From NCBI GenBank assembly GCA_029237695.1, contig CM055265.1, positions 121,721,078 to 121,785,077 on the forward strand: a DNA stretch of 64,000 bases. The letters run 5' to 3'. This document shows positions 11,026 through 23,300 of the stretch, piece by piece. Numbering within the stretch: position 1 is the stretch's first letter; every line of letters begins with the position of its first letter. Below the pieces are notes generated by a model. That model was not told where the DNA came from and ran no database searches. It saw only the letters and a list, made by a program, of their open reading frames with translations. The DNA comes from Conchocele bisecta (Eukaryota; Mollusca; Bivalvia; Lucinida; Thyasiridae). A program made the position numbers and the translations under genes.

Positions 11026-11368
11026 ACGTCACAATGCAGATGCGGCAGAACACCAAGTGATGTCGCAGCGTCGCGAGCGACGACCCGTGGAGGATGGGGT
11101 AGTGATCATAGATTGCGGGCCATGTTTACGCAGATTCGGTTTGACTCGATTACTACAGTGCGACAGCCTGTGGTTCGTTAAAGACATCTGCGGCATTGTG
11201 TGTGTGGTGATAACGTGGCTGCTGATCATATACGCGGAATATGTCGTGATGTTTATTATGCTCATACCGAGCCCGAACTATCTGTATGGATTGTGTAATG
11301 GGATACTGTTTCAATGTCTGGCTGTGCTGGCTGTGACGTCACATGGCAAGGCAATGTTTACAGATCCC
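11026..11368 (+). CDS. ZDHHC3: ZDHHC3-like exon 1 (N terminus, TM1, TM2)
   Basis: A pyrimidine-rich acceptor ends in TTTTAG at 11025, and the frame is open from there. The first ATG in frame is at 11060, giving 103 residues to the donor CCC|GTAAGT at 11368. The exon encodes the cytosolic N terminus with CGPC (residues 19-22), then TM1 and TM2 around the short loop [11 protein letters not shown], ending in TDP. The start at 11060 is chosen because no earlier ATG in this frame lies within the exon. Since a splice acceptor precedes it, a non-coding or short coding exon upstream is expected, but I could not find it. The N terminus (residues 1-35) is not recognisably conserved. Confidence 0.88.
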
Positions 11369-14300
11369 GTAAGTATGACACTACTTGGTGTCTGTTCCAC
11401 GTTTTGCTGCCGACGAACTTTTGGCTATTAAACTCATTAAATCTAAAAAATAGTTAAAAGTAAGTATTTTTTTATCAATAACAAAAAAGTCACCCTCCCC
11501 AAAACATTTTATTTGATGAATTTCCGTCAAATATTGATTTTATTGCAAAAAAAAACGATTTTCCTATGGGAATTTAACATGGGGAGTCAATTTCCATTTT
11601 GGAAATCGACTCCGAAAAAAAATGGAAATTGACTCCGAAACCTGGCGAGATAGCTTGAAAATGATGTAATTAAGAAAACAAAAGTTTGATTTTTAAAATC
11701 GGTCCACAAATAAAAAAAATATTTAAAAAAAATCTATTTTTAGCCCCCATGTTAAATTTCCATAGGAAAATATTTTTTTCGCAATAGCACTCATCTGCCT
11801 AGCAAGGAATCTGCTATAAATAGAATGCCTAAATCTGACGAGTAGGACAAACATTCAGGCTTACACACTTTAGCCTGCATTAAATGCAGTTTGTATTGTT
11901 CTGGACTTACACTGACCATTACAGCCCTTCCAGCGGTCCTATAATTCCTATATTTTTCAGACTTTTTCAAAATGTCCTATAATATCCTATATTTTGGGCA
12001 AAATTCCTATAATTCCTATATATTTTTTGGGTAAGCAAAAGGTTGCTGTTTCTTTGGTTAAAATAGAACTTTTTTGTTAAATGTGTTGCACTAATTTCAT
12101 CATGCAATTTAAAGGACATCCATAAGTATTTATTAATATGATGTTGACATCATTTCAACAAAATTAATTTATGTAGTACCATGATGTGTGCCAATTCTTT
12201 CTTAATTGTTTTTCAAAAATCTCTTTTTTAATGTAATAAATTAAGGTAAATGACTTATTTGCACAAATAAATGATTTGTGGTGGAACGCGGCTGGCTAGA
12301 AGAGGTGTTGGGAGGCCAGATATAGTGTCCTATATTTTTTTTTAAAAAAATCCTATGTTTTTCACTGTGCTGGAAGAGCTGCCATTATGAAAGTTTACTG
12401 ATGCATGTATTTGTCCTACTATTGGAAACACACACATTGGTGACGTATGTGCAGATGAGCGCTATAAAATCAATATTTGGGAATTTCATCAAATAATTTT
12501 TTTTTTGTTATTGATAAAAAGTACTTACTTTTAAATATTTTTTAGATTTAATGTGTTCAATAGCCAAAAGTTTGTCGGCAGCAAAACGTGGAACAGACAG
12601 TAGATATTGGGACACTCTTTGTTGTTGGAATCCATATACACGTATTTACATGTGTTTCCCAGAATAAAGTGTGTCCAGGTACTTGGGTTATTACGGTAAT
12701 GGTTATTTACGAACAGTGAAAACATGACCATGCTGGCCACATGCTCAATCTGTAGCCTATTTCATCAACATTGCAAAGTATACTTTAGTAGCAAAGTATA
12801 CTTTGAGGGAGAAATTTTCAATTTTTTTAAACATTTATTAATTTTTATTATACTGAATTTATTACATTATCACAGCCATTTAATGGCTGTGATAATGTAA
12901 TAAATTCAGTATAATAATTCTGCATACTTTAATCATGAAATACATGCATTTGTTAGTTCTATATGAAATAATGCATTTCAGGAAAAATAAATGATTACTC
13001 CCTCAAAGTATACTTTGCTAGTAAAGTATATATATACTTTGCAATGTTGATGAAATAGGCTACTGGTCTGCGATTACACTGGTCGTAGTTTCCATAAGCA
13101 TGGGGACCGTTTCACTAAATTTTGTGCAAAATTATGATAAGTCTGTAAATTTCACATTAACTATGTTTTTATGCCCCCGCCACCGAATGGTGAGGGGGGC
13201 ATATACATGTAGTGTTACCGGTGTCCGTACGTCCGTCCCGAAACCTTAACGCTCGGGTAAATGGCTTATAATCTGTTTCCTTGCTCGGATCTGCTTCACA
13301 GTTCACACACGCATAGCTCCAATGGTCCTCTGCCACCCTGTGACAAATCCACATTCATCCCGCCTGCGTGTAGACTCCCTGAGGCTTGTACCTCTATGTC
13401 AGAAAAGCGGACGTTAAACCCTATTCACTCACTCACTCACTCATCCCGCCCCCGCTAAGCCCAGGGTCAAGGTCACAGACTTGGTGCGTTCGAAACCTTA
13501 ACGCTTGAGTAAATGGCGTATAATCAAATATGCCTCATTTTCTTTGTCTGCCAGCGGGGGCATTCGTGTGCCGACAGGCCACATTTCTAGATTTTTTGTA
13601 AACAATTATTGGATTTACATTTATTGAGAGCAGCCTATGTTCAATAAATGCTAACCCATTAATTAAAATTTTCAAACGATCAAAAATTTGCATTTACGAA
13701 CATTTTAGTCGTACAAAGTTTAGTGAAACGGCTTCCTGGTCTTGTCAGGTCATGGCCCATTCTCTAACATGTAGAGTACTGTTTTATGCACATGCTCAGG
13801 CCGTTATTGTGCGTTTTCTGTTTTGTAGGGTGCTGTACCCAAAGGGAATGCTACGCGAGAAAATATTATCAACCTAGGGCTTAAAGAGGGTCAGGTTGTC
13901 TTCAAGTGTCCAAAATGCATTAGCATTAAACCTGAACGAGCCCATCATTGCAGGTATGGCTATTTCTGACCCGCTATGAGACAACATGGGTGGTTTGTTT
14001 TGTGACCAGTGTAGCCCCAGACCAGCCTGCACATCCGTGCAGTCTGATCTGGTTCTACACTGTTCCCTGTCTGGACATGTATATGACTGTGCTGTTGTTT
14101 GTGAAAGAAACAAACAATCAATCAATCTACACTCTTCCAGTCTCCTCGAAACTCGTTGGACCGACTGACATGCCCGATAAAATTGCCGCATGTCCGCCGA
14201 TAAACCGAAAGTGGCCAGACCGAATGCTCTTTTATGACGCAAGCTAATCTTGCACGACTGATATACTTAAAAGCTCTTAAATTTTACACTAAATCAATTT

Positions 14301-17300
14301 TATTTTTAGAAATGTTATTTTCGGTCTGCTGACTTTTTGTCCGGTCTGGTAAAAATTTCAAGTTTACCAGACCAGGTATGAGCACACGATGGGTAATTTA
14401 ATGATCGGGGTTCATCCTTTCCGGAATTCCGACTGGAGACCTGGTTTGGCCCTTGAATACGTCTTTGGCATTTTGTATGTAACAGTTGAATCTGGTTATA
14501 CCCCTTATGTGAGTATTACGATTATTTGTGATCCTATTTTAGGGGAAGGGGCCAAGTGACTTTGGTGTGGTATAGACCTGGCACCAGTTCCGGTTATTCT
14601 AATTTCAGGGCTGAATATATTTTTATTCAATGTAAATATTCCGTTCTGATTTTGGGATTTTCCCCCCAATGCAGCAGGTTAAAACGGGATCGAACCCGTA
14701 TGCCCGGCCTTACATGACCATAGCTGTTGATAGGCCGTTAAACACCAATAAACAAACAAACAAACAGACCCGCGTCAGGCTGCATAACTCGATAAATCAT
14801 TCTGGTCATGATGGGTCACATTTGTTTGTTGTGGACAAATAATTGTCGTAAGATCAACAAGCAATATATATAAACACAATCAAATTTACACGCAATTTGT
14901 AAAATTTGTAAAATGTGACTGTGACTGGAGAAATGGGTCTTTTGGGTTTTTCAACCTGTGTAGATCCAGATCAGCCTGTGCATCCGCAGTCTGATCAGGA
15001 TCTGCACTGATCGCCATTCCATCAATGAAATGCCCGTCAGGCTTCCACGAATGAAGATAGATTGTTATTAGGCTACATAAGAGTGTTATTTGATCAGGAG
15101 CTACACTTGTCACAGATCCCAGATACCACATTCAAGGTGTATGATCACGTGGTACATGTACAAACAACAACAACAAGTACCGATTCAAATTAAGTATTAT
15201 TTTATAGTGTCCTTATTACGTAACGGATTTTGATGAAATATGGCGCATCAATCGCGTCTTGTTAAGCTGCATTTGGTGGTCTCTGTATTTTCGCCCAAAC
15301 TTCTGTCATTTTTGCGAAGCAAAAACGACATAAGTTTGTGCCAAACTCACTAGACCACCAAATGCAGCTCATGAAGGCGCGTTTTCTGCGCCATATTTCA
15401 TCAAAATCCGTTGCATATTAATGAAAATATCAAAGAATACTTACTTTGGAGTGGGCGACATTGTTGTTGTTGTTGTAACCACGTGATCATGCACCTTGAC
15501 ATTTCTCCAGTCTCGGCCGCACATGGCATTGTTTTTGAATGGATGTAAAACCCCATGAATCAATCAATCTTGTATTGCAGTGTGTGTCAGCGGTGCATAA
15601 AGAAAATGGACCACCACTGTCCGTGGATAAACAACTGTGTCGGCGAGACTAACCAGAAATACTTTGTCTTGTTTACTGTAAGTGTTTTGATGTCGATGTT
15701 CCATTATGCTGTACCAGTAGCCGATTTCATCAAACTTGAAAAGTATACTTATCTAGCAAAGTATACTTTGAGGGAGTAATCATTTATTTTTCCCAAAATG
15801 CATTATTTCATATAGAACTAACGACTGCATATATTTGAAGATTAAAAGTATGCAGAATTATTATACTGAATTTATTACATTATCACAGCCATAATGGCTG
15901 TGATAATGTAATAAATTCAGTATAATAAAAATTAATAAATTTATCCAAAAATTGAAAATTTCTCCCTCAAAGTAGACTTTGCTATAAAAGTATACTTTGC
16001 AATATTGGTGAAATAGGCTACAGGGATTCCGCTGGGGAAAAATAAAAAAATCGCCACTGCAAAAAAAGAAAATCGTTTATGTTTATCGCCAATTGCGAAA
16101 GTGGCGATCGCCAGCGGAATCCCTGCTGTACATGCGAAGTAGCAATTTTTCAGGAGCAAAAAAAAAATGATAATATTCCGCTGCAACAATAGTTATCAGG
16201 GGCATACCATGTTTACTCTCTCAGTAGTAGACAGTGTCTCACCCATGATTGCCACAAGTGAGACTCAGGAGTATCCATCATAGTCACTGTAGCGCATTTC
16301 ACCAACATTGCAAAGTATTCTTATCTGGCAAGAGGGAGAAATTTTAAATTTTTTATTATTTTTTATTTTACTGAATTTATTACATTATCACAGCCAAAAT
16401 GGCTGTGATAATGTAATAATTTCAGTATAATAATTCTGCATACTTTTAATCATCAAATATATGCAGTCGTTTATTCTGTATGAAATAATGAATTTCGGGA
16501 AAAATAAATGATTACCCTCTCAAAGTATACTTTGCCATGTTGGTGAAATAGGCTACTGGTGTGGGACCCGAGTGTCAGAATATGTTGTCAGAAACGAGGA
16601 TTTGCCGTGGAATATCACCGATGCATATGATGGATACCTTTTCTCGCCCCTATATAGAACCTATTTGCGAATCTCAAAGTATGTAACTGACCCAGAATAA
16701 GACTGAACTTTTTATTCGCTGAATTTATGCGACATTTGATGCGTCCAATGTGTTCGCCATGTCAACAAATGGGTTAAAAGGACGCTAATGCCAGTTCAGT
16801 GGATCGTTTACAAATTAATTTTCAATGTCAACACCATTCAGCCCTTGCGACGCCAAAATGTACGTCGCAAATTACTGACGTCATGAAACTTAAAACGACG
16901 TCATGACGCTATGACGTGATAATAAACACGTCAAACAACGATTGCAAATGATAGACATCATTATTTTATTGGGTAATTGTAAGACTCATTCAGGGATTCT
17001 GCTGGGGAAAATAAAAAAATCGCCACTTCAAAAAAACAAAAAAAAACATTTTATTTTTTTTCAAAAATTTTATTTTTTTATCGCCAATTGCGAAAGTGGC
17101 GATCGCCAGCGGAATCCCTGCTCATTAGCCGTAATGTTGCGATATTAGAAAATTTATTGTTGCTAGATCATCTAGGATGTGAGACGAGCACGTGTAGGGT
17201 GAGACAAGGAAATCTCACATGGACCTGACTTTACGGATATTCTTGTCTCGGGGCACCTGGGGGCCGTTTCACTAAACGTCGTACGACTAAAATGTTCGTA

Positions 17301-20300
17301 AGTGAAAAATTATAATGGTCTAAATTTCACATTAACACTTTTTTCTTGTAAACTATTATTGGATTTACATTTATTGAGCATAGGCTGCATATGCAGCCTA
17401 TGCTCAATAAATGTAAATCCATCAATTGAAATTTCCAGACGGTCATAAATTTGCACTTACAAACATTTTAGTGGTACAAAGTTTAGTGAAACGGGCCCCA
17501 TGTATTTCTTATCTATTTTAGTTTATTTAGGAAAAAAAGAACATCATGGTCTGTTACATTTCGGTTTCCACGGCCACAACCATATGTGGCTGTGGTTGGA
17601 GAAATGGGGCTTACATGTTTTGCGACCAGTGTAGATCCTGATCAGCCTGTATATCTGCACAGTCTGACCAGGATCTGCACTGTTCGCATTTCCATCAATG
17701 AAACACTTGTGAATGCATCTAACAGGCAATATAAATCATTATCAGCTTACAGGAGTGTGCTATGTGATCAGGAGCAATACTGGTCACAAATCCCATAAGC
17801 CCCATTTCTCCAATCACACCACATATGGTCAATGGTTTATTGTTAAGTCTGAAATCTTGGTACAATACTGTCTGACAGCGATAATCGTGCCAATATTTGT
17901 TAATTTCTTTATTTCAAACTACTTGGATATTGTACTTGACATCAAGCAACTTGATTGACTGAGCCTGAGCTGTGCTACAGCTCAGGGTCAGACAATCAAG
18001 TTGCTTGCTTGCAAGTTGGCATTGTCATTAGATGTTCAGAATCGTTGATGATGTGGTCAAGAATACCGCAGGCGGTTTTGTATATTATGAATATAAATTT
18101 CTGTCAACAAAAGGGAGATAACTTTCTAGCCGCACTGATGCCCTGTTTCTCTCCATTTCAGTTTTATATCTGTTTGATATCCATCCATGCTGTGTATTTG
18201 TCGATACAACACTTCATCCTCTGTATAGGAAAGGATTGGAAAGGTACGTTCTCTACAACAACAACAACACAGAACCAGTCTTCTACTTTATCGTTGTATA
18301 CATGTTACTCATTTATATTGCTCATCATAATTTTATTATTACCCTAATCTTCTGATTGCCTACCACATCTAACATACCTAAGTATACCTGGCTGAGTACA
18401 TCTGAGTCCGTCCGATACTGATTGTCGGACACTTTGCCGATGGACATCTGATGCTTGTGCACTAACTTTCGTGACAAGCACCACAAGACTCTTGTGAGCT
18501 GAAATAAAGTAGTCTGCTTGTGCACCCGGGTGCACAATCAAAAATTGATGCACAAGGGCCTCTTGTACACACGAATGGATCCACAAGTATGCCTGGTTGA
18601 AGATGTCACGTCTGTCCCATCCGTCCGTCCGTCCGTCACAAAACTTTAACGCTCGGGTAAATGTCCCATAATTTCTTCATCCTTCGACCGATCTGCTTCA
18701 TATTTCATATACACATTGCTCTAATGGTCCTCTACCGCCCTGGCCCCGCTAAGCTCAGGGTCAAGGTCACATACTTGATGCTTCAAAAATTTATCTCTCG
18801 GGTAAATATCTTATAATTTCTGTTCCCTTTCACGGATCAGCTTCATACTTCATATATGCATTGCTCTAATGGTCCTCTAATGCCCTGTGCCAAATCCACG
18901 TTCATCCTGCCCCCGCCAAGCCCAGGGTCAAGGTGACATACTTGATGCATGTGGTGTTGAAATTGTTACTTTGCACAAATACCATTGTTGTGACTCCGCA
19001 ATTAACTCTTTTAACCACTAAATATACATTGTATATTCATGATTAAATTGACTATTCCACACAAATTTGTGACTTGAGAACTAGGGCATATGTCATTTGT
19101 AAACACTGTAGCATCTGGGGCCCGTTTCACTAAACTTTGTGCAACTAAAATGTTCGTAAGTGCAAACTTATGATAGTCTGTAAATTTCATATTAACAACA
19201 TTTTCTTGTAAACAATTATTGGATTTACATTTATTGAGCATAGGCTGCATATGCAGCCTATGCTCAATAAATGTAAATCCATAAATTGACATTTACAGAC
19301 GATCTTAAATTTGAACTTACGAACATTTTAGTCATAAGAAGTTTTAAATTAGTGCAATCCTGCAAAGTTAGTTTACACTGGTCGCAAAGGCTGTAAGCAC
19401 CGATATAAATGTATTTATTTCAGGAATCTGTAATTCTTAAATGTACAATCGTTTGAAGAAATATGATAAACATTTATATTTAAATATCTTTTTTACTGTT
19501 TTTGACTTAGGGTGCTTCCAAAATTAAACGTGGGGGAGGGGTGGGCGTCACCCGAATTATTTATTGATGGGTGGTGATGTCTGCATGAAATTAAAATGTA
19601 TGGGTGGTTGGGTCCTCAGGAAATTCTAATTGATGCATGGTGAATAACAGTAATTATTGTACTAAATTTCGGGTGAAATTGAGTTTTCCGCATTCATTAC
19701 ATGCACGTACGTACGTAGAACGCAATTCGAACTAGCATGCTTTTATAAATATGTGCGTACGTATATGTAGAACGCAAATCCAACACGCATGCTGTCTACA
19801 CATGCATGGGCAAATCGTATTTCCAAAAGCGGAAGGCGAAATCGAGATCACAAATATGCGAGATTGTAACATAAAAAAAATATACCGCCGTACACACCCA
19901 CCCCAACTATCACATTTGCGACATATCATTTTCGGTCTAGCTGCACGCCTGATGGTGTTTACAATCATCAGTCGGTAATCCATTTTCACGTGCAAAGTGT
20001 GACTGACCTTTAGAACTCGGCGGAAACGAACATACCAAAACCACGCTAAGTAGTCAGTCGCTCACGTCATCGAATTGACGCATTAGCTTGTGCAGTTTCA
20101 CATTTGTTTGATTTCTTGATAAAAGCAAAATTTGGCAGCTAAGTAAGACTATTCTCATATTTTGTCAAAATATGTTTTTGTAAAGAAATACCAATATATT
20201 CAGGTTTTCTTTTCACATTTGTCCGATGACTTAATAAAACATGTTTTGGCAACACATAAGAATCGTCTCCTTAGACGAGTTTAATATTTTGTAAAAGCAA

Positions 20301-23300
20301 AATTGTTTTCACATTTGTTTGATTTCTTAGACCGTGCAAACAATTGACAAATTCAGAAATCAAGAACTTAATTTGTGTTTCTCGAGTCGGGTTTCATATG
20401 GTGGCGAGGAAATACGATCGATTACACACCGTGAAAATCTTGTTTGAACGTAAATGTCAATTGTCACGTAGGCCATTTCAGTTTACCGCGCGTTACGTCA
20501 GCTGTTATTCTAAGTACGTATGGTCGCTCTTATGGGCATTACTTTCCTTCGTTTATAAGGTGGATCAGTAATTTTTATTGATGGGTGGTGGGGTTGACAT
20601 AAAAAAAAATTATCGATGTGTGGTGGGGCTGGCTTTTTTTTTTTTTGACGGGGTGGGTTTTTTTTTTCTTTCTAAATGATGGGTGGTGGGGTTCGGTAAT
20701 ATTTTAAATCGATGGTTGCTGGGGGTCAACGCCCCCCCCCCCCATGATTAATTCTGGAATTGCCCTTAACAGTCTGCATATGTCTGAAACCCTGTGCCAT
20801 TATATGAAAAATAGTGTAATACCGTTTCACTAAACTTTGTATGACTAAAATTATGATAGTCGGTAAATTTCACATTAACAATGTGTTCTTGTAAACAATT
20901 ATTGGACTTACATTTATTGAGCATATGCAGCCTATGCTCAATAAATGTAAATCCATCAATTGAAATATACAGCAGACTATTCTTTAAATCTGCACTTACG
21001 AACATTTCTGTCGTACAAAGTTTAGTGAAACGGCCCCTGGATATGGCTTGATAGGAGCAGGCTTATTCGGATCTACAATTTTGCTCATAACTGTGACTGT
21101 GACTGGAGAAATTTGGGTTATGACCTTTGCAACCAGTGTAGACCCAGACCAGTCTCTGCATCCGCACAGTCTGATCAATGTCTTCACTATTCACCATTCA
21201 GTTAGGCAAACAACTCTCATGCTTAAAGCAAAGTTTGTAGATTCTTATCGGGCATCAGGGCCCCGTTTCACTAAACTTCGTACGACTAAAATGTTCGTAA
21301 GTGCAAAATTATGATAGTCTGTAAATTTCACATTAACAATGTGTTCTTGTAAACAATTATTGAATTTACATTTATTGAGCATAGGCTGCATATGCAGCCT
21401 ATGCTCAATAAATGTAAATCCATCAATTGAAATTTACAGACGATCCTAAATTTGCACTTAGGAACATTTTAGTCTTACGAAGTTTAGTGAAACGGGCCCC
21501 AGGAGATTACTACTTGATTAGGAAATAGACTAGCCACTTGTCATTAACCCCTTTTCCCCAGTCACAGGTCACATTATGTGAGTGGTTTAAACATGTTTAA
21601 AGGGTTGTACTGGCTTTGGAAAACCAATCATACAGGTTTCTCCTCATTTTTCGCTGTTTTTTGCCCATGCGACACGTGTGTCATACTTAACCCATTCAGC
21701 ACTACAGACTTCTATAGTGGTGTTTGCAAACAGTGTAGATCTGGATCCAGTTATTTAGGGGTGAAAGGTTCAAGTCTGATGCATTCTGTCTCAGGCAACT
21801 AATCTCAGCTCCGACATGCTTGTGTTTGGCACTCCCAGTCTGTAGCTCATATCTTTCAGACGTCTTTGACAATCCCTGGGCAAATACCAAATACATCTAA
21901 CAGGAAGTTCAAGCAAATTAGTGTGTCATTTTATTTCCATTATGTGTGCATGTCTGTGAATGCAAACATTCCAACAGCAGAGGAATAATTGAATTTAATC
22001 ACCTTTAAATCTGCTTTTAACACAAAAAGAAACACAAGATAGAGCTTTAAATCTGCTTTTAATACAAAAAGAAACACAAGATAGAGTACAATGGCAATGA
22101 AATAATGGAATGGTAAAATTGATATAGCATTTTATTACACTCTTGCAAATTATTTGCACGGGTTTCGCTGTGAGAGAAAACCCGTAATCAACTCCTTACA
22201 AATAATACACCGTGAAGAGAACACCCGTAATTAAATGCGCGCCTGTTTTCTTGGAAACCACGAGCTACCATGCAAAATGTTTAATTTTTATTACAGTCAA
22301 AATAAAGTCATTATCTCGACTAATTTAGAATGTTAATGTGATTGAACACATTCCAAACATGCACTCAAATATATCAAACAACTGAGTAACTTTGATTATA
22401 ATCTCAAAAATAGACTAAATGTGCATATATATCCGCCGTGGAAGTGTAATAAATAGGATATTCCATCGTACATGTTTGAATAGCGGAAATAATACACTCG
22501 TGTCCTTTCTCGTGGCTTTCTTGCTACTTCAGCGTTTAAACCGGTTATATCCATTATCAAAGTAGTAAGATTAGTACTATCATATTACTTTTAGGGAATG
22601 GGGTTACATGTAAGTGTCTCTGGTGTAGTGAGGACATGGCACCAGGTCTAGTTATTCTAATTTCAGGGCTGAATATGTATTTTTTCTGTAAATATTCAGG
22701 TCTGATTTTTTTATTTTATCCCAACACAGCAGGTGAAATATGGGATTTATGGGATTCGACCCCGTTAACCCGGCCTAAACTGACCTTTGCCATTAAACAT
22801 CATTAAATAAATAAATAAAGATTGAATTGTTGCTAGTTAGAGACAACACATTCAGGTAGAGACAAGGATACCTCACATGGGCATTGCGATATAAATAATC
22901 CTATCTCAGCCAGCTGGTGGACAAGACTGATTGTTTATTTATCAGATTTACAAACATATTGGAGAAATATATCCTGGCTTTAAAAATAAATTCTAAATAC
23001 TGTTATAACCCCATATTCGGACACCATTTGTTTTTGGAAAGGGGTTTCCCAAAACAAATTGTACCCAAATATATAGAGGATATTCATATTTTTGCAACGA
23101 ATATGACATAATATATGTTCATCGAGTGGTGTGAAATGTCCATATTTCACGAGTGCCGTTAATATTCTATTTATTATATACCGCTTCATGGAAATTAGCA
23201 GTATTTTAGACTGTATGCGGTAATGAATGTGTATTTGCAGCCTATTTGCAGTCCGGCACTGCAGATGCTCGTTATGAATATAGATAGCGGATGTAGTCGT

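Larger units (their letters stand above)
11385..12603. mobile_element. TGTTCCACG-family element with nested insertions
   Basis: The inverted ends are TGTCTGTTCCACGTTTTGC (from 11389) and GCAAAACGTGGAACAGACA (to 12599). The interior shows repeated GGAATTTAACATGGGG, AGTCAATTTCC and GTCACCCTCCCC motifs. It starts about 20 bp after the exon 1 donor. An insertion occupies 11788-12461. Confidence 0.75.
13102..13736. mobile_element. CGTTTCACTAAAC foldback MITE split by an insertion
   Basis: The left part (13102 to about 13167) and right part (about 13590-13736, ending TTTAGTGAAACGG) are the two halves of the family seen at 21258-21500. The break holds a GCCCCCGCC element that itself contains a truncated SINE. 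Confidence 0.8.

Noticed and set aside
14765..14770. CAGACC as a SINE target duplication (with 14368-14373)
   Set aside because: Only 6 bp and the local sequence is rich in CAGACC; not counted as firm evidence.
15941..16189. 82-codon - strand frame
   Set aside because: It spans a GTAGCC foldback end and a CAGGGATTCC MITE; no coding support.
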